This document shows, one piece after another, positions 41,226-50,050 of a stretch of 64,000 bases of DNA. A program made the position numbers and the translations under genes. The number at the start of each line of letters is the position of its first letter. The stretch's first letter is position 1. The notes under the pieces were generated by a model. It was not told the DNA's origin. It saw only the letters and a list, made by a program, of their open reading frames with translations, and made no database searches. Origin of the DNA: Nocardioides ginsengisegetis (lineage in GTDB: Bacteria; Actinomycetota; Actinomycetes; Propionibacteriales; Nocardioidaceae); the NCBI RefSeq assembly GCF_014138045.1, contig NZ_JACGXA010000003.1:310001-374000 (forward strand), read 5' to 3'.

Positions 41226-41279
41226 CCGGGCGAACGCGAATCGGGGCGTGGCGCAGGTCACGCCCCGCTCACTCCCCGC

Positions 41280-42146
41280 TCACACGCCGAGCGCGGTGAT
41301 CGCCTCGTGGATCGAGAGCGTCCGCTCGGCGGACTCGACGTGGAGGTTCTCCACCATCTTGCCGTTGTAGGTCACGACGCCGGACCCCTTGCCTTCCTCC
41401 CACGCCGCGAGGATCCCGCGGGCGTCCTCGACGGCCGACTCGCTCGGCGCGAACGCCGTGTTGGCGCCCTCGACCTGGCCGGGGTGGATCAGGGTCTTGC
41501 CGTCGAAGCCCATCTCGCGGCCCTGCTGGCACTCGGCGAGGAAGCCGTCGATGTTCTTCACGTCGTTGTAGACGCCGTCGAGGATCGCGACGCCGGCGGC
41601 GCGCGCGGCCAGCAGCGAGAGCGAGAGCGAGGTCAGGAGCGGTGCGCGGCCCGGGACGTGCTCGGCGTACAGCTCCTTGACGAGGTCGTTGGTGCCCATG
41701 ACCAGGACCGCGAGCCGGTCGGAGGCCGCCGCGATCTCGCGGACGTTGAACACCGCCTCGGGCGTCTCGACCATCGCCCACAGGCGGGTGTGATCGGGGG
41801 CGCCGGCCTTCTCCAGCGCGGCGACCAGGGCGCGGACCTCGTCGGCGCTGTTGACCTTGGGGACCACCACGCCCGCCGGGCCGGCCTGGGCGGCGGCGAC
41901 GATGTCGTCGTCGTGCCACTGGGTGCCGATGCCGTTGACGCGGATGGTGACCGTACGGCGGCCGTACTCGCCCGACGCGGCGGCCGCGGCGGCGGCCTCA
42001 CGGGCGGCGGGCTTGGCGTCGGGGGCCACGGCGTCCTCGAGGTCGAGGATCAGGCCGTCGCAGGCGATCGCCTTGGCCTTCTCCAGCGCCCGCTCGTTGG
42101 AGCTCGGCATGTAGAGGACCGAGCGCAGGGGGGTGAAGTCACTCAT
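41280..42146 (-). CDS. HpcH/HpaI aldolase, CitE-like lyase
   Basis: A 288-residue TIM-barrel lyase of the CitE/malyl-CoA-lyase superfamily: [17 protein letters not shown] at about 8-24, [12 protein letters not shown] (metal-binding Glu/Asp) at about 31-42, [31 protein letters not shown] with the second metal-binding glutamate, [11 protein letters not shown] and [16 protein letters not shown]. Stand-alone CitE-like enzymes cleave or hydrolyse short-chain CoA thioesters such as malyl- or citramalyl-CoA. Its ATG overlaps the stop of the upstream homologue (ATGA), so the pair is translated together. Confidence 0.9.
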   Translation of the reverse strand: MSDFTPLRSVLYMPSSNERALEKAKAIACDGLILDLEDAVAPDAKPAAREAAAAAAASGEYGRRTVTIRVNGIGTQWHDDDIVAAAQAGPAGVVVPKVNSADEVRALVAALEKAGAPDHTRLWAMVETPEAVFNVREIAAASDRLAVLVMGTNDLVKELYAEHVPGRAPLLTSLSLSLLAARAAGVAILDGVYNDVKNIDGFLAECQQGREMGFDGKTLIHPGQVEGANTAFAPSESAVEDARGILAAWEEGKGSGVVTYNGKMVENLHVESAERTLSIHEAITALGV

Positions 42147-43228
42147 GCGGGCACCTCGATCGCGTCGTACTGCTTCTTCAGCTCGGGGTCGATCGCGGCG
42201 AGCTCCTCGGCCAGCCGCACCATCACCAGGCACTGCTTGAGGGAGGCGTCGTCCTCCATCTTGCCGTCGAGCATCACCGCGCCGGTGCCGTCACCCATGG
42301 CCGCGACCACGCGGCGGGCGTGCTTGATGTCCTCGACGCTGGGGCTGAAGACCCGGTTGGCGATGGCGATCTGCTTGGGGTGCAGGCTCCACGTGCCGAC
42401 GCAGCCGAGCAGGAAGGCGTTGCGGAACTGGTCCTCGCACGCGACCTCGTCGGCGATGTCGCCGAAGGGGCCGTAGTAGGGGTAGATGCCGTGCATCGCG
42501 CAGGCGTCGACCATCCGGGCGATCGTGTAGTGCCAGAGGTCCTGCTGGTAGGTCGCGCGCTCGCCGACCTCGATGCCGTCGGAGGACTTGGTCGGGTCCT
42601 GGCGGACGAGGTAGCCGGGGTGGCCGCCGCCGACGCGGGTGGTCTTCATGCGGCGGTCCGCCGCGAGGTCGGCCGGGCCGAGGGAGAGGCCCTGCATGCG
42701 CGGGCTGGCGCCGCAGATCTCCTCGACGTTGGCCACGCCGCGGGCGGTCTCGAGGATCGCGTGCACGAGGATCGGCCGGTCCAGTCCGGCCTTGGCCTCG
42801 AGCTGGGCGAGCAGCCGGTCGACGTAGTGGATGTCCTCGGCGCCCTGCACCTTCGGCACCATGATCACGTCGAGCTTGTCGCCGATGGCCGGCACGAGCG
42901 TGGTCAGGTCGTCGAGGACCCAGGGGCTGTCGAGGGCGTTGATCCGGGTCCAGAGCTGGGTGGGCCCGAAGTCGGTGCCCTGGGCGATCTTCACCAGGCC
43001 CTCGCGGGCGGCGACCTTGTTGTCGGCCTTGACGGCGTCCTCGAGGTTGCCGAGCAGGACGTCGACGGTGCCGACCATGGCCGGGATCTTGGCGGCCATC
43101 TTCTCGTTGCTCGGGTCGAAGAAGTGGATCGCCCGGCTGGGGCGGGCCGGGACCTCGGTCAGGGGGGTCGGGGCCCCCACGGCGAGGGGGCGGAAGAAGT
43201 CCTTGGCGCTACGGCTGCTGCTGGGCAT
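42143..43228 (-). CDS. Malyl-CoA lyase-like (HpcH/HpaI family) protein
   Basis: A 361-residue member of the same superfamily, of the larger malyl-CoA/beta-methylmalyl-CoA lyase type: [20 protein letters not shown] at about 32-51, [74 protein letters not shown] and [20 protein letters not shown], which carry the CoA-binding and metal-binding residues. With the coupled CitE-like gene it may form a two-step acyl-CoA route or a heteromer. The ATG has TAGTTT six bases upstream (43235-43240), so a leaderless mRNA is likely. Confidence 0.9.
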   Translation of the reverse strand: MPSSSRSAKDFFRPLAVGAPTPLTEVPARPSRAIHFFDPSNEKMAAKIPAMVGTVDVLLGNLEDAVKADNKVAAREGLVKIAQGTDFGPTQLWTRINALDSPWVLDDLTTLVPAIGDKLDVIMVPKVQGAEDIHYVDRLLAQLEAKAGLDRPILVHAILETARGVANVEEICGASPRMQGLSLGPADLAADRRMKTTRVGGGHPGYLVRQDPTKSSDGIEVGERATYQQDLWHYTIARMVDACAMHGIYPYYGPFGDIADEVACEDQFRNAFLLGCVGTWSLHPKQIAIANRVFSPSVEDIKHARRVVAAMGDGTGAVMLDGKMEDDASLKQCLVMVRLAEELAAIDPELKKQYDAIEVPA

Positions 43229-43234
43229 GGGCGG

Positions 43235-43240
43235 AAACTA
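43235..43240 (-). promoter_or_regulatory. -10 box of a leaderless promoter for the malyl-CoA lyase operon
   Basis: TAGTTT on the minus strand, six bases before the ATG. Confidence 0.5.
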
Positions 43241-43289
43241 GCAGCGGGTGGCTACTCGCCGGTATGACCGATCTGACAGTGGATCCCCA

Positions 43290-43838
43290 TCAGCGCGGGC
43301 GGCGGAACCAGCAACGCTTCGGCGACTCCGCCACGGGCGCCGGGGTCGGTGCGGGCGTCGCGCGGTGCGCCGCGAGCCTCGCCGTACGGCGTTGGCGCCA
43401 GCCCGCAACGGTGGAGTCGACGTCGCGCGGCATCGTGATCAGCGGCGGCCCCTCGGGCGGTCGGTAGCGGGCGGCGATCACCCGGGCGTTGAACTCCTCG
43501 ACCTCGCGCCGCACCTCGGCCTCGACGTTGAGGCGGTCGAGCAGGGCGTCGAGCTCGGCGTCGTCCTTGCGGAGCTGGAGCGAGGCCGGCAGCACCGCGA
43601 TGTGCTCGCGCTCGACCAGCTTCTTCAGCCACCAGTCCGGGTCGTGGGTCGGGCCGAGGTCCGTGATCGGCTTGCCGGCACCGGGCAGGTTGTCGAACTC
43701 GCCCTTGGCCATCGCGACCCGGATCTGCTGGTCGACCCAGCTGGCCTGGTTGTGCATCCGGGCCGCGGCCGCGCTGCGGCCGGTGCGCTCGTCCTTCTCG
43801 GGGAGAGGGTCGGTCTGGCGGTCGGGCTGGTCGGTCAC
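43290..43838 (-). CDS. DUF1992 (DnaJ-homologue C28-like) family protein
   Basis: A 182-residue cytoplasmic protein. The DUF1992 core is at about 25-95: VDQQIRVAMAKGEFDNLPGA, GKPITDLGPTHDPDWWLKKL and HIAVLPASLQLRKDDAELDA. The family occurs with DnaJ domains in eukaryotes (DNAJC28) but stands alone in bacteria; its function is unknown. GTG 43838 with GGAGGTGA just upstream sets the start. The C-terminal 40 residues are basic and Pro/Ala-rich. It follows the MFS gene after 23 bases and may share its transcript. Confidence 0.85.
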   Translation of the reverse strand: MTDQPDRQTDPLPEKDERTGRSAAAARMHNQASWVDQQIRVAMAKGEFDNLPGAGKPITDLGPTHDPDWWLKKLVEREHIAVLPASLQLRKDDAELDALLDRLNVEAEVRREVEEFNARVIAARYRPPEGPPLITMPRDVDSTVAGWRQRRTARLAAHRATPAPTPAPVAESPKRCWFRRPR

Positions 43839-43861
43839 TGGGTCACCTCCGTGCGGCCAGA

Positions 43862-45334
43862 TTACCCGGCGGGGGTGGGGCCCCCAGGGTCCTCCGGGTC
43901 CTCGGCGGCCTCGCGCGGCATCACGAGCAGGGCCGCGGCGGCGAGCAGGGCGGCGACCGCGCAGACCGTCCAGACGGTGAGGTAGCCCTGCAGCGGGGCG
44001 TGGCCCTCGGTCGGGTCGTCGAGCGATCCGGTCGAGGCCAGGGCGATCGCGAACACCGAGGAGGCGATGGCGCCGCCGACGGTCTTGGTCGCGTTGGTCA
44101 TGCCGGTGGCGAAGCCGGTGCGGTCGGCGGGTGCGGCGGCAGCTGCGGCCGCGGGGAGGGCCGCGACCAGGGCGCCGGACCCGAGGCCGGCGACGGCCAT
44201 GTTGAGCAGGGCCTGGCCGGTGCTCTCGTGGAAGGGCAGCCACAGCGCGTAGCCGGCGGCGACCAGGACCGCCGAGAGCACCAGCGCGTTGCGGGCGCCG
44301 AACCAGCGCGAGGTCAGCGGCAGCGTGAAGGCGCCGATCGCAAGCGTGATGACGTAGACGCCGATCAGGGTGGAGACGAAGCCGGCGTCCGCGCCGAGGC
44401 CGTAGCCCGCGACGTCGGGGTCGGTGCGGGCGAAGGTCGACAGCGGGATCTGGGCCCCCAGCACGGACATGCCGAACAGGAACGCGGTCAGCTGCACCGG
44501 CCACTGGCGCGGCTGGGCGAACAGCCGGACGTCCACGATGGGGTCGGGGTGGGCGGCCTCGAAACGGACGAACGGCACCATCGTGGCGATCCCGGCGGCG
44601 ACGAGGACCCACGCGAGGAGGCTGCCGGGACCGTCGAGGCGTACGGCGATCAGGCCCGCCATCACGAGTCCGAGGGCGAGCGTGACCAGGCCCAGGCCGC
44701 GGTAGTCGATGCCCCCGCGCCCGACGCCCTGCACGTCCTCGATCCCGACCAGCACGACGAAGAAGCAGGCGGTCACGGCGACGGCCGGGAGCATCAGGAC
44801 CAGGCCCATCGACGTCGACTCGACGAGCGCCCCGCTGGTGAGCGCGCCGATGATCACCGACAGCTCGAGGGCGCCGACGAGGATCGCGGCCGCTCGCCGG
44901 GTCAGGAGCGCCTGGCGGCCGGTGCCGGCCGTCCGGCGGTGGATGATCGCGACCTCCATGGGCAACCACACGACGTACGCACCCTGGAGGGCGAAGCCGA
45001 CCAGGAACGTCGTGAAGGAGGGGGCGAACGCGAGGATCCAGGAGCCGAGGGCGGTGACGGCGCTGGAGAGCAGCAGCACCTTCTTGTGCCCGACGAGGTC
45101 GCCCAGGCGCGCCAGGAACGGCACCACGAGCGCCGAGACGATGAGCTGCGCCGCCTCGAACCAGTTGACGTCGGCGTCGCGCATGTCGAGGTGGTGCGCG
45201 ACGTCCTTCCAGATGGGCGTGTAGTAGCCCTGCAGGATGCCGCTGGCGATCTCGACGCAGACCAGGAAGCCGACGATGGCGACGAGGCTGTGGGTCCCCT
45301 CGGCCGGCCGTCGGTCGAGCCGGTGGACGCTCAT
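43862..45334 (-). CDS. MFS transporter (DHA2-like, 12-14 helices)
   Basis: A 490-residue transporter beginning MSVHRLDRRPAEGTHSLVAI. About 14 hydrophobic segments and the motif FLARLGDLVGHKKVLLL between helices 2 and 3 place it near the drug:H+ antiporter-2 group. Its ATG overlaps the stop of an M20 peptidase (ATGA), so the two are one operon. Pairing with a peptidase suggests it moves the peptidase's substrate or product, for example an N-acyl amino acid or dipeptide. That is an inference. Confidence 0.85.
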   Translation of the reverse strand: MSVHRLDRRPAEGTHSLVAIVGFLVCVEIASGILQGYYTPIWKDVAHHLDMRDADVNWFEAAQLIVSALVVPFLARLGDLVGHKKVLLLSSAVTALGSWILAFAPSFTTFLVGFALQGAYVVWLPMEVAIIHRRTAGTGRQALLTRRAAAILVGALELSVIIGALTSGALVESTSMGLVLMLPAVAVTACFFVVLVGIEDVQGVGRGGIDYRGLGLVTLALGLVMAGLIAVRLDGPGSLLAWVLVAAGIATMVPFVRFEAAHPDPIVDVRLFAQPRQWPVQLTAFLFGMSVLGAQIPLSTFARTDPDVAGYGLGADAGFVSTLIGVYVITLAIGAFTLPLTSRWFGARNALVLSAVLVAAGYALWLPFHESTGQALLNMAVAGLGSGALVAALPAAAAAAAPADRTGFATGMTNATKTVGGAIASSVFAIALASTGSLDDPTEGHAPLQGYLTVWTVCAVAALLAAAALLVMPREAAEDPEDPGGPTPAG

Positions 45335-46677
45335 CGGGGGATCCTCTCGATCAGGAGCTGGTACCAGGCGACGCCGTCGAGGAACGCCTCGACGTCGAGG
45401 TGCTCGTCGTAGGAGTGGATGGACTCGCGCTGGGCCTTGGTCATCCGGAAGGGCGCGAAGCGGTAGACGCGCTCGCAGATCTCGGTGAAGTGGCGCGAGT
45501 CGGTGGCGGCCATCATCACGTAGGGGGCGGCGAAGGCGTCGGGGAAGAGCTCGCCGATGGTCTCCTCGAGCAGCGCGAACGCGTCGTCCATCGGGGAGAC
45601 CGGGCTCGGCTCGTTCTGCTCGACCACGTCGATGTGGACGTCGTCGTCGGAGATCGCGCGGCGCACGTGGTCCAGGACGCCCGCGACGGTGTCGCCGACC
45701 ATGACCCGGATGTTGACGCCGGCCTTGGCGGTGCTGGCGATGACGTTGAGCGCAGGGCTGCCCGACAGCGTCGTGATCGCGAACGTCGTCCGCGTCATCG
45801 CCGCGGACTCGGGACCCGCGGCGACCAGCGCCCGGGTGAGGACCGGGCGGAGACGTCCGGCGTTGGCCATCAGGGGGCGCAGCGCCACGGAGGCGTGCGG
45901 GGCCATCCGGCGCAGCAGCTCCACGGTCGCGTCGGGGGTGCTGGCGGGCATGGGAGCCCGCTCGAGCCGGAGGATCGCGCGGGCCAGGCGGGCGGTCGGC
46001 CCCATCCGGGCCGGCGTCGACGCGTGGCCGCCACGGCCCTCGACGCGCAGCTCGATGCTGGTGGTGCCCTTCTCGGTCACCCCGATGACGCCGATCGGCG
46101 CGGCCACGCCGGGGAAGGCCTCGTGGGCGACAGCGCCGCCCTCGTCGAGCACGAACCAGGGGCGTACGCCGGCCGCCCGCAGGTGGGCGACGGCCTCGGG
46201 CGCCGCCGTGCCGGAGACCTCCTCGTCGCAGCCGAACGAGAGCCACACGTCCTGCGCGGGGGTGAAGCCCTGCTCGAGCAGCACCTCGACGGCCTCGGCG
46301 ATGCCGACCAGCGAGCCCTTGTCGTCGAGGGTCCCGCGGCCCCAGATCGCGCCGCCGACCAGGGTTGCGCCGAAGGGCGGGTGCTGCCAGGGAGCGTCCT
46401 CGTCGACGGGCACGACGTCGAGGTGGGCCATCAGCACGACGGGCCGGCTGTCGTCGGCCCCGCGCCAGCGGAAGAGCAGTCCGTGGGTGCCGACGCGGGT
46501 CAGCTCGGTCTCGGCGTGCAGCCGCGGGAACTGCTTCCGGAGCTCGACGAGGAACTCGTCGAACTGCGCGGTGTCCACGGCCGCGGGGTCGCGGTGGGAG
46601 ACCGTCGGGATCCGGACGAGGGCCTGCAGCTTGGCGATCGCGCGGGCGTGCTCGGGCCCGCCCTCCCTCGTGGACAT
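45331..46677 (-). CDS. M20 family metallopeptidase (PM20D1/Gly-Xaa carboxypeptidase-like)
   Basis: A 448-residue cytoplasmic di-zinc peptidase. Ligand motifs in order: VVLMAHLDVVPVDEDAPWQH (about 80-99), WGRGTLDDKGSLVGIAEAVE (bridging Asp), SFGCDEEVSGTAAPE (catalytic Glu and zinc Glu), and a late histidine in QRESIHSYDEHLDVE. The central insert (GVTEKGTTSIELRVEGRGGH) is the dimerisation domain. It resembles PM20D1/CPS1 enzymes, which cleave N-acyl amino acids or dipeptides. The ATG has TAGGTT seven bases upstream. A HutR-like operator lies 75 bases further up, so it may supply histidine from peptides; that is a hypothesis. Confidence 0.88.
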   Translation of the reverse strand: MSTREGGPEHARAIAKLQALVRIPTVSHRDPAAVDTAQFDEFLVELRKQFPRLHAETELTRVGTHGLLFRWRGADDSRPVVLMAHLDVVPVDEDAPWQHPPFGATLVGGAIWGRGTLDDKGSLVGIAEAVEVLLEQGFTPAQDVWLSFGCDEEVSGTAAPEAVAHLRAAGVRPWFVLDEGGAVAHEAFPGVAAPIGVIGVTEKGTTSIELRVEGRGGHASTPARMGPTARLARAILRLERAPMPASTPDATVELLRRMAPHASVALRPLMANAGRLRPVLTRALVAAGPESAAMTRTTFAITTLSGSPALNVIASTAKAGVNIRVMVGDTVAGVLDHVRRAISDDDVHIDVVEQNEPSPVSPMDDAFALLEETIGELFPDAFAAPYVMMAATDSRHFTEICERVYRFAPFRMTKAQRESIHSYDEHLDVEAFLDGVAWYQLLIERIPR

Positions 46678-46694
46678 GCGGTGAAACCTAGCCG

Positions 46695-46742
46695 GGTCGT
46701 GCTGCTCAGGGAGCGCTATCGCGCACTCTCATCAGCACGACC
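46695..46742. repeat. 48-bp hairpin repeat, copy 2
   Basis: This has the same length as copy 1 (13082-13129) and is identical at 40 of 48 positions, with perfect 10-bp outer arms GGTCGTGCTG/CAGCACGACC. Here it overlaps the region where the -35 element of the M20 promoter would lie, between the -10 box (46685-46690) and the operator (46753-46768). Confidence 0.7.
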
Positions 46743-46752
46743 GGGCCGACGT

Positions 46753-46768
46753 GTCTCGGATGTGAGAC
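46753..46768. promoter_or_regulatory. HutR-like operator upstream of the M20 peptidase operon
   Basis: GTCTCGGATGTGAGAC keeps perfect 5-bp arms GTCTC/GAGAC and the GGAT core seen at hutH and hutU. It lies 75 bases before the ATG, about two helical turns (21 bases) further than in hutU. Confidence 0.5.
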
Positions 46769-46831
46769 TGGGCTGGCGTGGTGGTCGTTGACCCCGGTGC
46801 CGGGGCCCGGTGGACTGGCGGGGTGCCCCCG

Positions 46832-47440
46832 TCATCCGCCCCAGCTGCCGCGGTGGACGACGTCCTCGAGCGGCTTGCGTCGGCGTCGCGACGGCGAACC
46901 AGCGGCGCCGGTGTCCTCGACGCGATGCCCGAGGGTGATGACGCCGACGGGGTCGAAGGTGTCCGGGATGCCGAACGTTGCTCGCACCTGCGGTTCCTTG
47001 TCGGGCGGGATTCCGAAGAAGCAGGACCCGAGCCCCTCGTCGACCGCGGTCTGCAGGATGAGCAGACTCGCCATCGCCGCGTCCATGTGCCAGAACGGCA
47101 CCGGCCAGCGGGCCTCGTCGCGGTCGGCCCAGCCCTTGTCCGTCTCCGCGTAGCGGGCGAGGTAGGCGGCCTTGCTCGAGCACGGCACCACCACGACGGG
47201 CGCCCGCATCATGCCGGCGAGCCAGCTGTCGGGCTGGTCCACGTCGTCGGACGTGGCGACCCAGAAGCGTCGTACGTCGTCGGGGGTGTCCAGCACGAGG
47301 AATCCCCAGCCCTGGCTGAAGCCCGCGCTCGGGGCGCGCGTGGCGTTGTCGAGCGCACGGTCGACGACCGCCGGGTCCACCGGGGTCTCGGCGTAGTTGC
47401 GGATCATCTTGCGGCGTCGGACGACGTCCTGGAACTCCAT
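46832..47440 (-). CDS. Nitroreductase family protein
   Basis: A 202-residue FMN-dependent oxidoreductase: MEFQDVVRRRKMIRNYAETP (FMN phosphate-binding Arg residues), NATRAPSAGFSQGWGFLVL, MDAAMASLLILQTAVDEGLG and SCFFGIPPDKEPQVRATFGI followed by the GHR-type C-terminal flavin contact (TLGHRVEDTG). It probably reduces a quinone, nitro or cofactor-type substrate with NAD(P)H. ATG 47438-47440 is used; the 23-residue longer frame is not supported. Its start codon lies inside CCATGG, beside an alternative start of the divergent M20 amidohydrolase. Confidence 0.88.
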   Translation of the reverse strand: MEFQDVVRRRKMIRNYAETPVDPAVVDRALDNATRAPSAGFSQGWGFLVLDTPDDVRRFWVATSDDVDQPDSWLAGMMRAPVVVVPCSSKAAYLARYAETDKGWADRDEARWPVPFWHMDAAMASLLILQTAVDEGLGSCFFGIPPDKEPQVRATFGIPDTFDPVGVITLGHRVEDTGAAGSPSRRRRKPLEDVVHRGSWGG

Positions 47441-47450
47441 GGAGGCAAGC

Positions 47451-48656
47451 GTGCCTGACGACTTCGAGCGGATGTGGGCCGACCTCGGCCCGGTCGGGCG
47501 CTCGGCCACCTCGGGCGGCTACTTCCGCCAGCCCTGGACGTCGGCGGAGGTGGAGCTGCGGTCGTGGTTCGTGGCGCAGTGCGTCGCGCGCGGCCTGCGG
47601 GTCGAGGCCGACGGGCTCGGCAACGTGGTCGGCTGGTGGGAGCATCCCGGGGCGTCGGGCCCGGCGGTGCTCACCGGGTCGCACCTCGACTCGGTGCTGG
47701 ACGGGGGCGCGTACGACGGCCCGCTCGGCGTCGTCTCGGCGCTCGCGGCCGTGGACGCCTTGCGGGACAGGGGATTCGTGCCCGCGCGGCCGATCGGCGT
47801 CTCGGTGTTCGCGGAGGAGGAGGGCTCGCGGTTCGGGTTGGCCTGCCTCGGGTCGCGGCTGGTCGCGGGGGCGCTGCCATGGTCGACCGCGCGCGAGCTG
47901 CGCGACCGCGACGGGGTGTTCCTCGGCGACGCGCTCGCAGCGGAGGGCCTGGACGGGACGCCGCTGTCGCTGGCGTCGGTCGGCACCTTCGTCGAGCTGC
48001 ACGTGGAGCAGGGCCGCGACCTCGTCGACCGGGGGGCCGCGGTCGGCGTCGCCAGCGAGATCTGGCCGCACGGGCGCTACCGCTTCGACTTCACCGGGGC
48101 CGCCAACCATGCCGGCACGACCCGGATGGAGGACCGCGCCGACCCGATGCTCACCTACGCGATGACGGCGCTCGCCGCCAACAAGCAGGCGCGGCTGGCC
48201 GGGCAGCGCGCCACGTTCGGGCGCATCGACGTGGCCCCCAACGGCACCAACGCGATCCCGTCGCGGGTGACCGCGTGGCTCGACGCGCGGTGCTCGACCG
48301 ATGACGGGCTGGCCTCGCTGGTGGAGGCGATCTCGGCGCAGGCCTCCGACCGGGCCTCTCGGGACGGCACCGCCCTGACCGTCACCGCCGAGTCGGTGTC
48401 GTCGTCGGTGGCCTTCTCCCCGGGGCTGGCCGCCTCGATCGCGGCCGACCACGAGGGCGGCGACTGGCCGGTCATCCCGACCCAGGCCGGCCACGACGCC
48501 GGCACCCTCTCGGCCGCGGGGATCCCCACCGCGATGCTCTTCGTGCGCAACCCGACCGGCATCTCGCACTCGCCCGCGGAGCACGCCTCGATGCCGGACT
48601 GCCTGGTGGGCGTCTCGGCGCTCGCGGACACGCTGGAGAGGCTGGCCGGGTCGTGA
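47451..48656 (+). CDS. M20 amidohydrolase of the hut operon (allantoate amidohydrolase-like)
   Basis: A 401-residue di-metal amidase of the AllC/N-carbamoyl-amino-acid hydrolase type. LTGSHLDSVLDGGAYDGPLG at about 73-92 carries the first metal ligands, FAEEEGSRFGLACLGSR the catalytic/metal glutamates, LHVEQG the third, and NHAGTTRMEDRADPML the substrate region. The start is GTG 47451, because GGAGG sits five bases before it; ATG 47439 is the alternative. The gene overlaps hutF (GTGA). Since hutF yields N-formylglutamate and no HutG is nearby, this enzyme probably removes the formyl group. The direct evidence is genomic context only. Confidence 0.85.
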   Translation: MPDDFERMWADLGPVGRSATSGGYFRQPWTSAEVELRSWFVAQCVARGLRVEADGLGNVVGWWEHPGASGPAVLTGSHLDSVLDGGAYDGPLGVVSALAAVDALRDRGFVPARPIGVSVFAEEEGSRFGLACLGSRLVAGALPWSTARELRDRDGVFLGDALAAEGLDGTPLSLASVGTFVELHVEQGRDLVDRGAAVGVASEIWPHGRYRFDFTGAANHAGTTRMEDRADPMLTYAMTALAANKQARLAGQRATFGRIDVAPNGTNAIPSRVTAWLDARCSTDDGLASLVEAISAQASDRASRDGTALTVTAESVSSSVAFSPGLAASIAADHEGGDWPVIPTQAGHDAGTLSAAGIPTAMLFVRNPTGISHSPAEHASMPDCLVGVSALADTLERLAGS

Positions 48657-50050
48657 CGGCGGCGTCGTACCTCCTGGAGCGGGCGTGGGTCGACGGGGCC
48701 GTCCACGACGACGTGCTGGTCGAGGTCGAGGACGGACGGTTCACTTCCGTCACACTCCCCGGGCACTCCCGTACGTTCCCGAGGGTTGCAACCCTCCAGA
48801 ACGTCCGGGATCGCCGGTCCACCGGTGATTCCGCCCCGACCGCGACCCGCATCCCCGGCCTGACGATCCCCGGCCTGGCCAACTGCCACAGCCATGCCTT
48901 CCACCGGGCGCTGCGCGGGCGGACCCAGCGGGAGCGGGGGACGTTCTGGACCTGGCGCGACCAGATGTACGCCGTGGCCGGGAGGCTGGACCCCGACACC
49001 TACTTCGCGTTGGCGCGAGCGACCTACCGCGAGATGGCGGCGGCGGGGATCACGGCCGTGGGGGAGTTCCACTACCTGCACCACCAGCCCGGCGGCACGC
49101 CCTACGCCGACCCGAACGCGATGGGGCTGGCCCTGGTCGAGGCGGCGCGCGAGGCCGGGATCCGGATCGCGCTGCTCGACACGGTCTACCTCAGCTCGGG
49201 CTTCGGGAAGCCGGTCGAAACCGCGCAATTGCGCTACGACGACGGTGACGCGGCCGCCTGGGGGGCCAGAACCCAGCAACTGCTGGGAAACGTGCAGCGC
49301 GACGGCGTCGTCGTCGGCGCGGCCGTGCACAGCGTGCGGGCCGTCCCGCGCGACCAGCTGGCGACGGTCAGGGAGGCGGTCGACGGCACGATGCCCCTCC
49401 ACGTCCACCTCTCCGAGCAGGTGGCCGAGAACGACGGCTGCCTCGCGGCGTACGGCGTCACCCCGACCCGGCTGCTCCACGACGCCGGCCTGCTGACGCC
49501 CGCGACGACCGCCGTGCACGCGACACACCTCACCGACGACGACATCCGGCTCCTCGGCGAGACCGGCACCTACGCCGACTTCTGCCCCACCACCGAGCGC
49601 GACCTCGGCGACGGCATCGGCCCGAGCCGCAGGCTCCACGAGGCCGGCAGCCGGCTGACGCTGGGCAGCGACAGCCACGCGGTCATCGACCTGTTCGAGG
49701 AGATGCGGGCGGTCGAGCTCGACGAGCGGCTGGCCACCCGGCAGCGCGGCCACTGGACCGCCGCCGAGCTGCTGACCGCAGCCACGACGACCGGCCACGA
49801 GAGCCTCGGCTTCGCCGACGCCGGCGCCATCGCGGTCGGCAACCGGGCCGACCTCGTCACCCTCGACCCCGCCACCCCACGCACCGCCGGGACCGGTGGC
49901 GACGAGAACACCGCGGTCTTCGCAGCGACCGCCGAGGACGTCACCCAGGTGATGGTCGACGGGCGGGTCGTGGTGCGGCAGGGTGACCGCGCCGACATCG
50001 GGCGCGAGCTGGCGGCCGCCATCGACACGATCTGGAAGGGCACAGCGTGA
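48653..50050 (+). CDS. hutF: Formimidoylglutamate deiminase
   Basis: A 465-residue amidohydrolase-superfamily enzyme. It converts N-formimidoyl-L-glutamate to N-formyl-L-glutamate and ammonia, the fourth step of the HutF/HutG route. The metal motif is [20 protein letters not shown] at about 78-97, followed by [11 protein letters not shown] at about 140, LHVHLSEQ near 250, [11 protein letters not shown] and [15 protein letters not shown] (metal Asp). It overlaps the upstream M20 gene (GTGA) and the downstream hutI (GTGA), so the three are one operon with coupled translation. The N-terminus is longer than in some relatives. Confidence 0.92.
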   Translation: MTAASYLLERAWVDGAVHDDVLVEVEDGRFTSVTLPGHSRTFPRVATLQNVRDRRSTGDSAPTATRIPGLTIPGLANCHSHAFHRALRGRTQRERGTFWTWRDQMYAVAGRLDPDTYFALARATYREMAAAGITAVGEFHYLHHQPGGTPYADPNAMGLALVEAAREAGIRIALLDTVYLSSGFGKPVETAQLRYDDGDAAAWGARTQQLLGNVQRDGVVVGAAVHSVRAVPRDQLATVREAVDGTMPLHVHLSEQVAENDGCLAAYGVTPTRLLHDAGLLTPATTAVHATHLTDDDIRLLGETGTYADFCPTTERDLGDGIGPSRRLHEAGSRLTLGSDSHAVIDLFEEMRAVELDERLATRQRGHWTAAELLTAATTTGHESLGFADAGAIAVGNRADLVTLDPATPRTAGTGGDENTAVFAATAEDVTQVMVDGRVVVRQGDRADIGRELAAAIDTIWKGTA

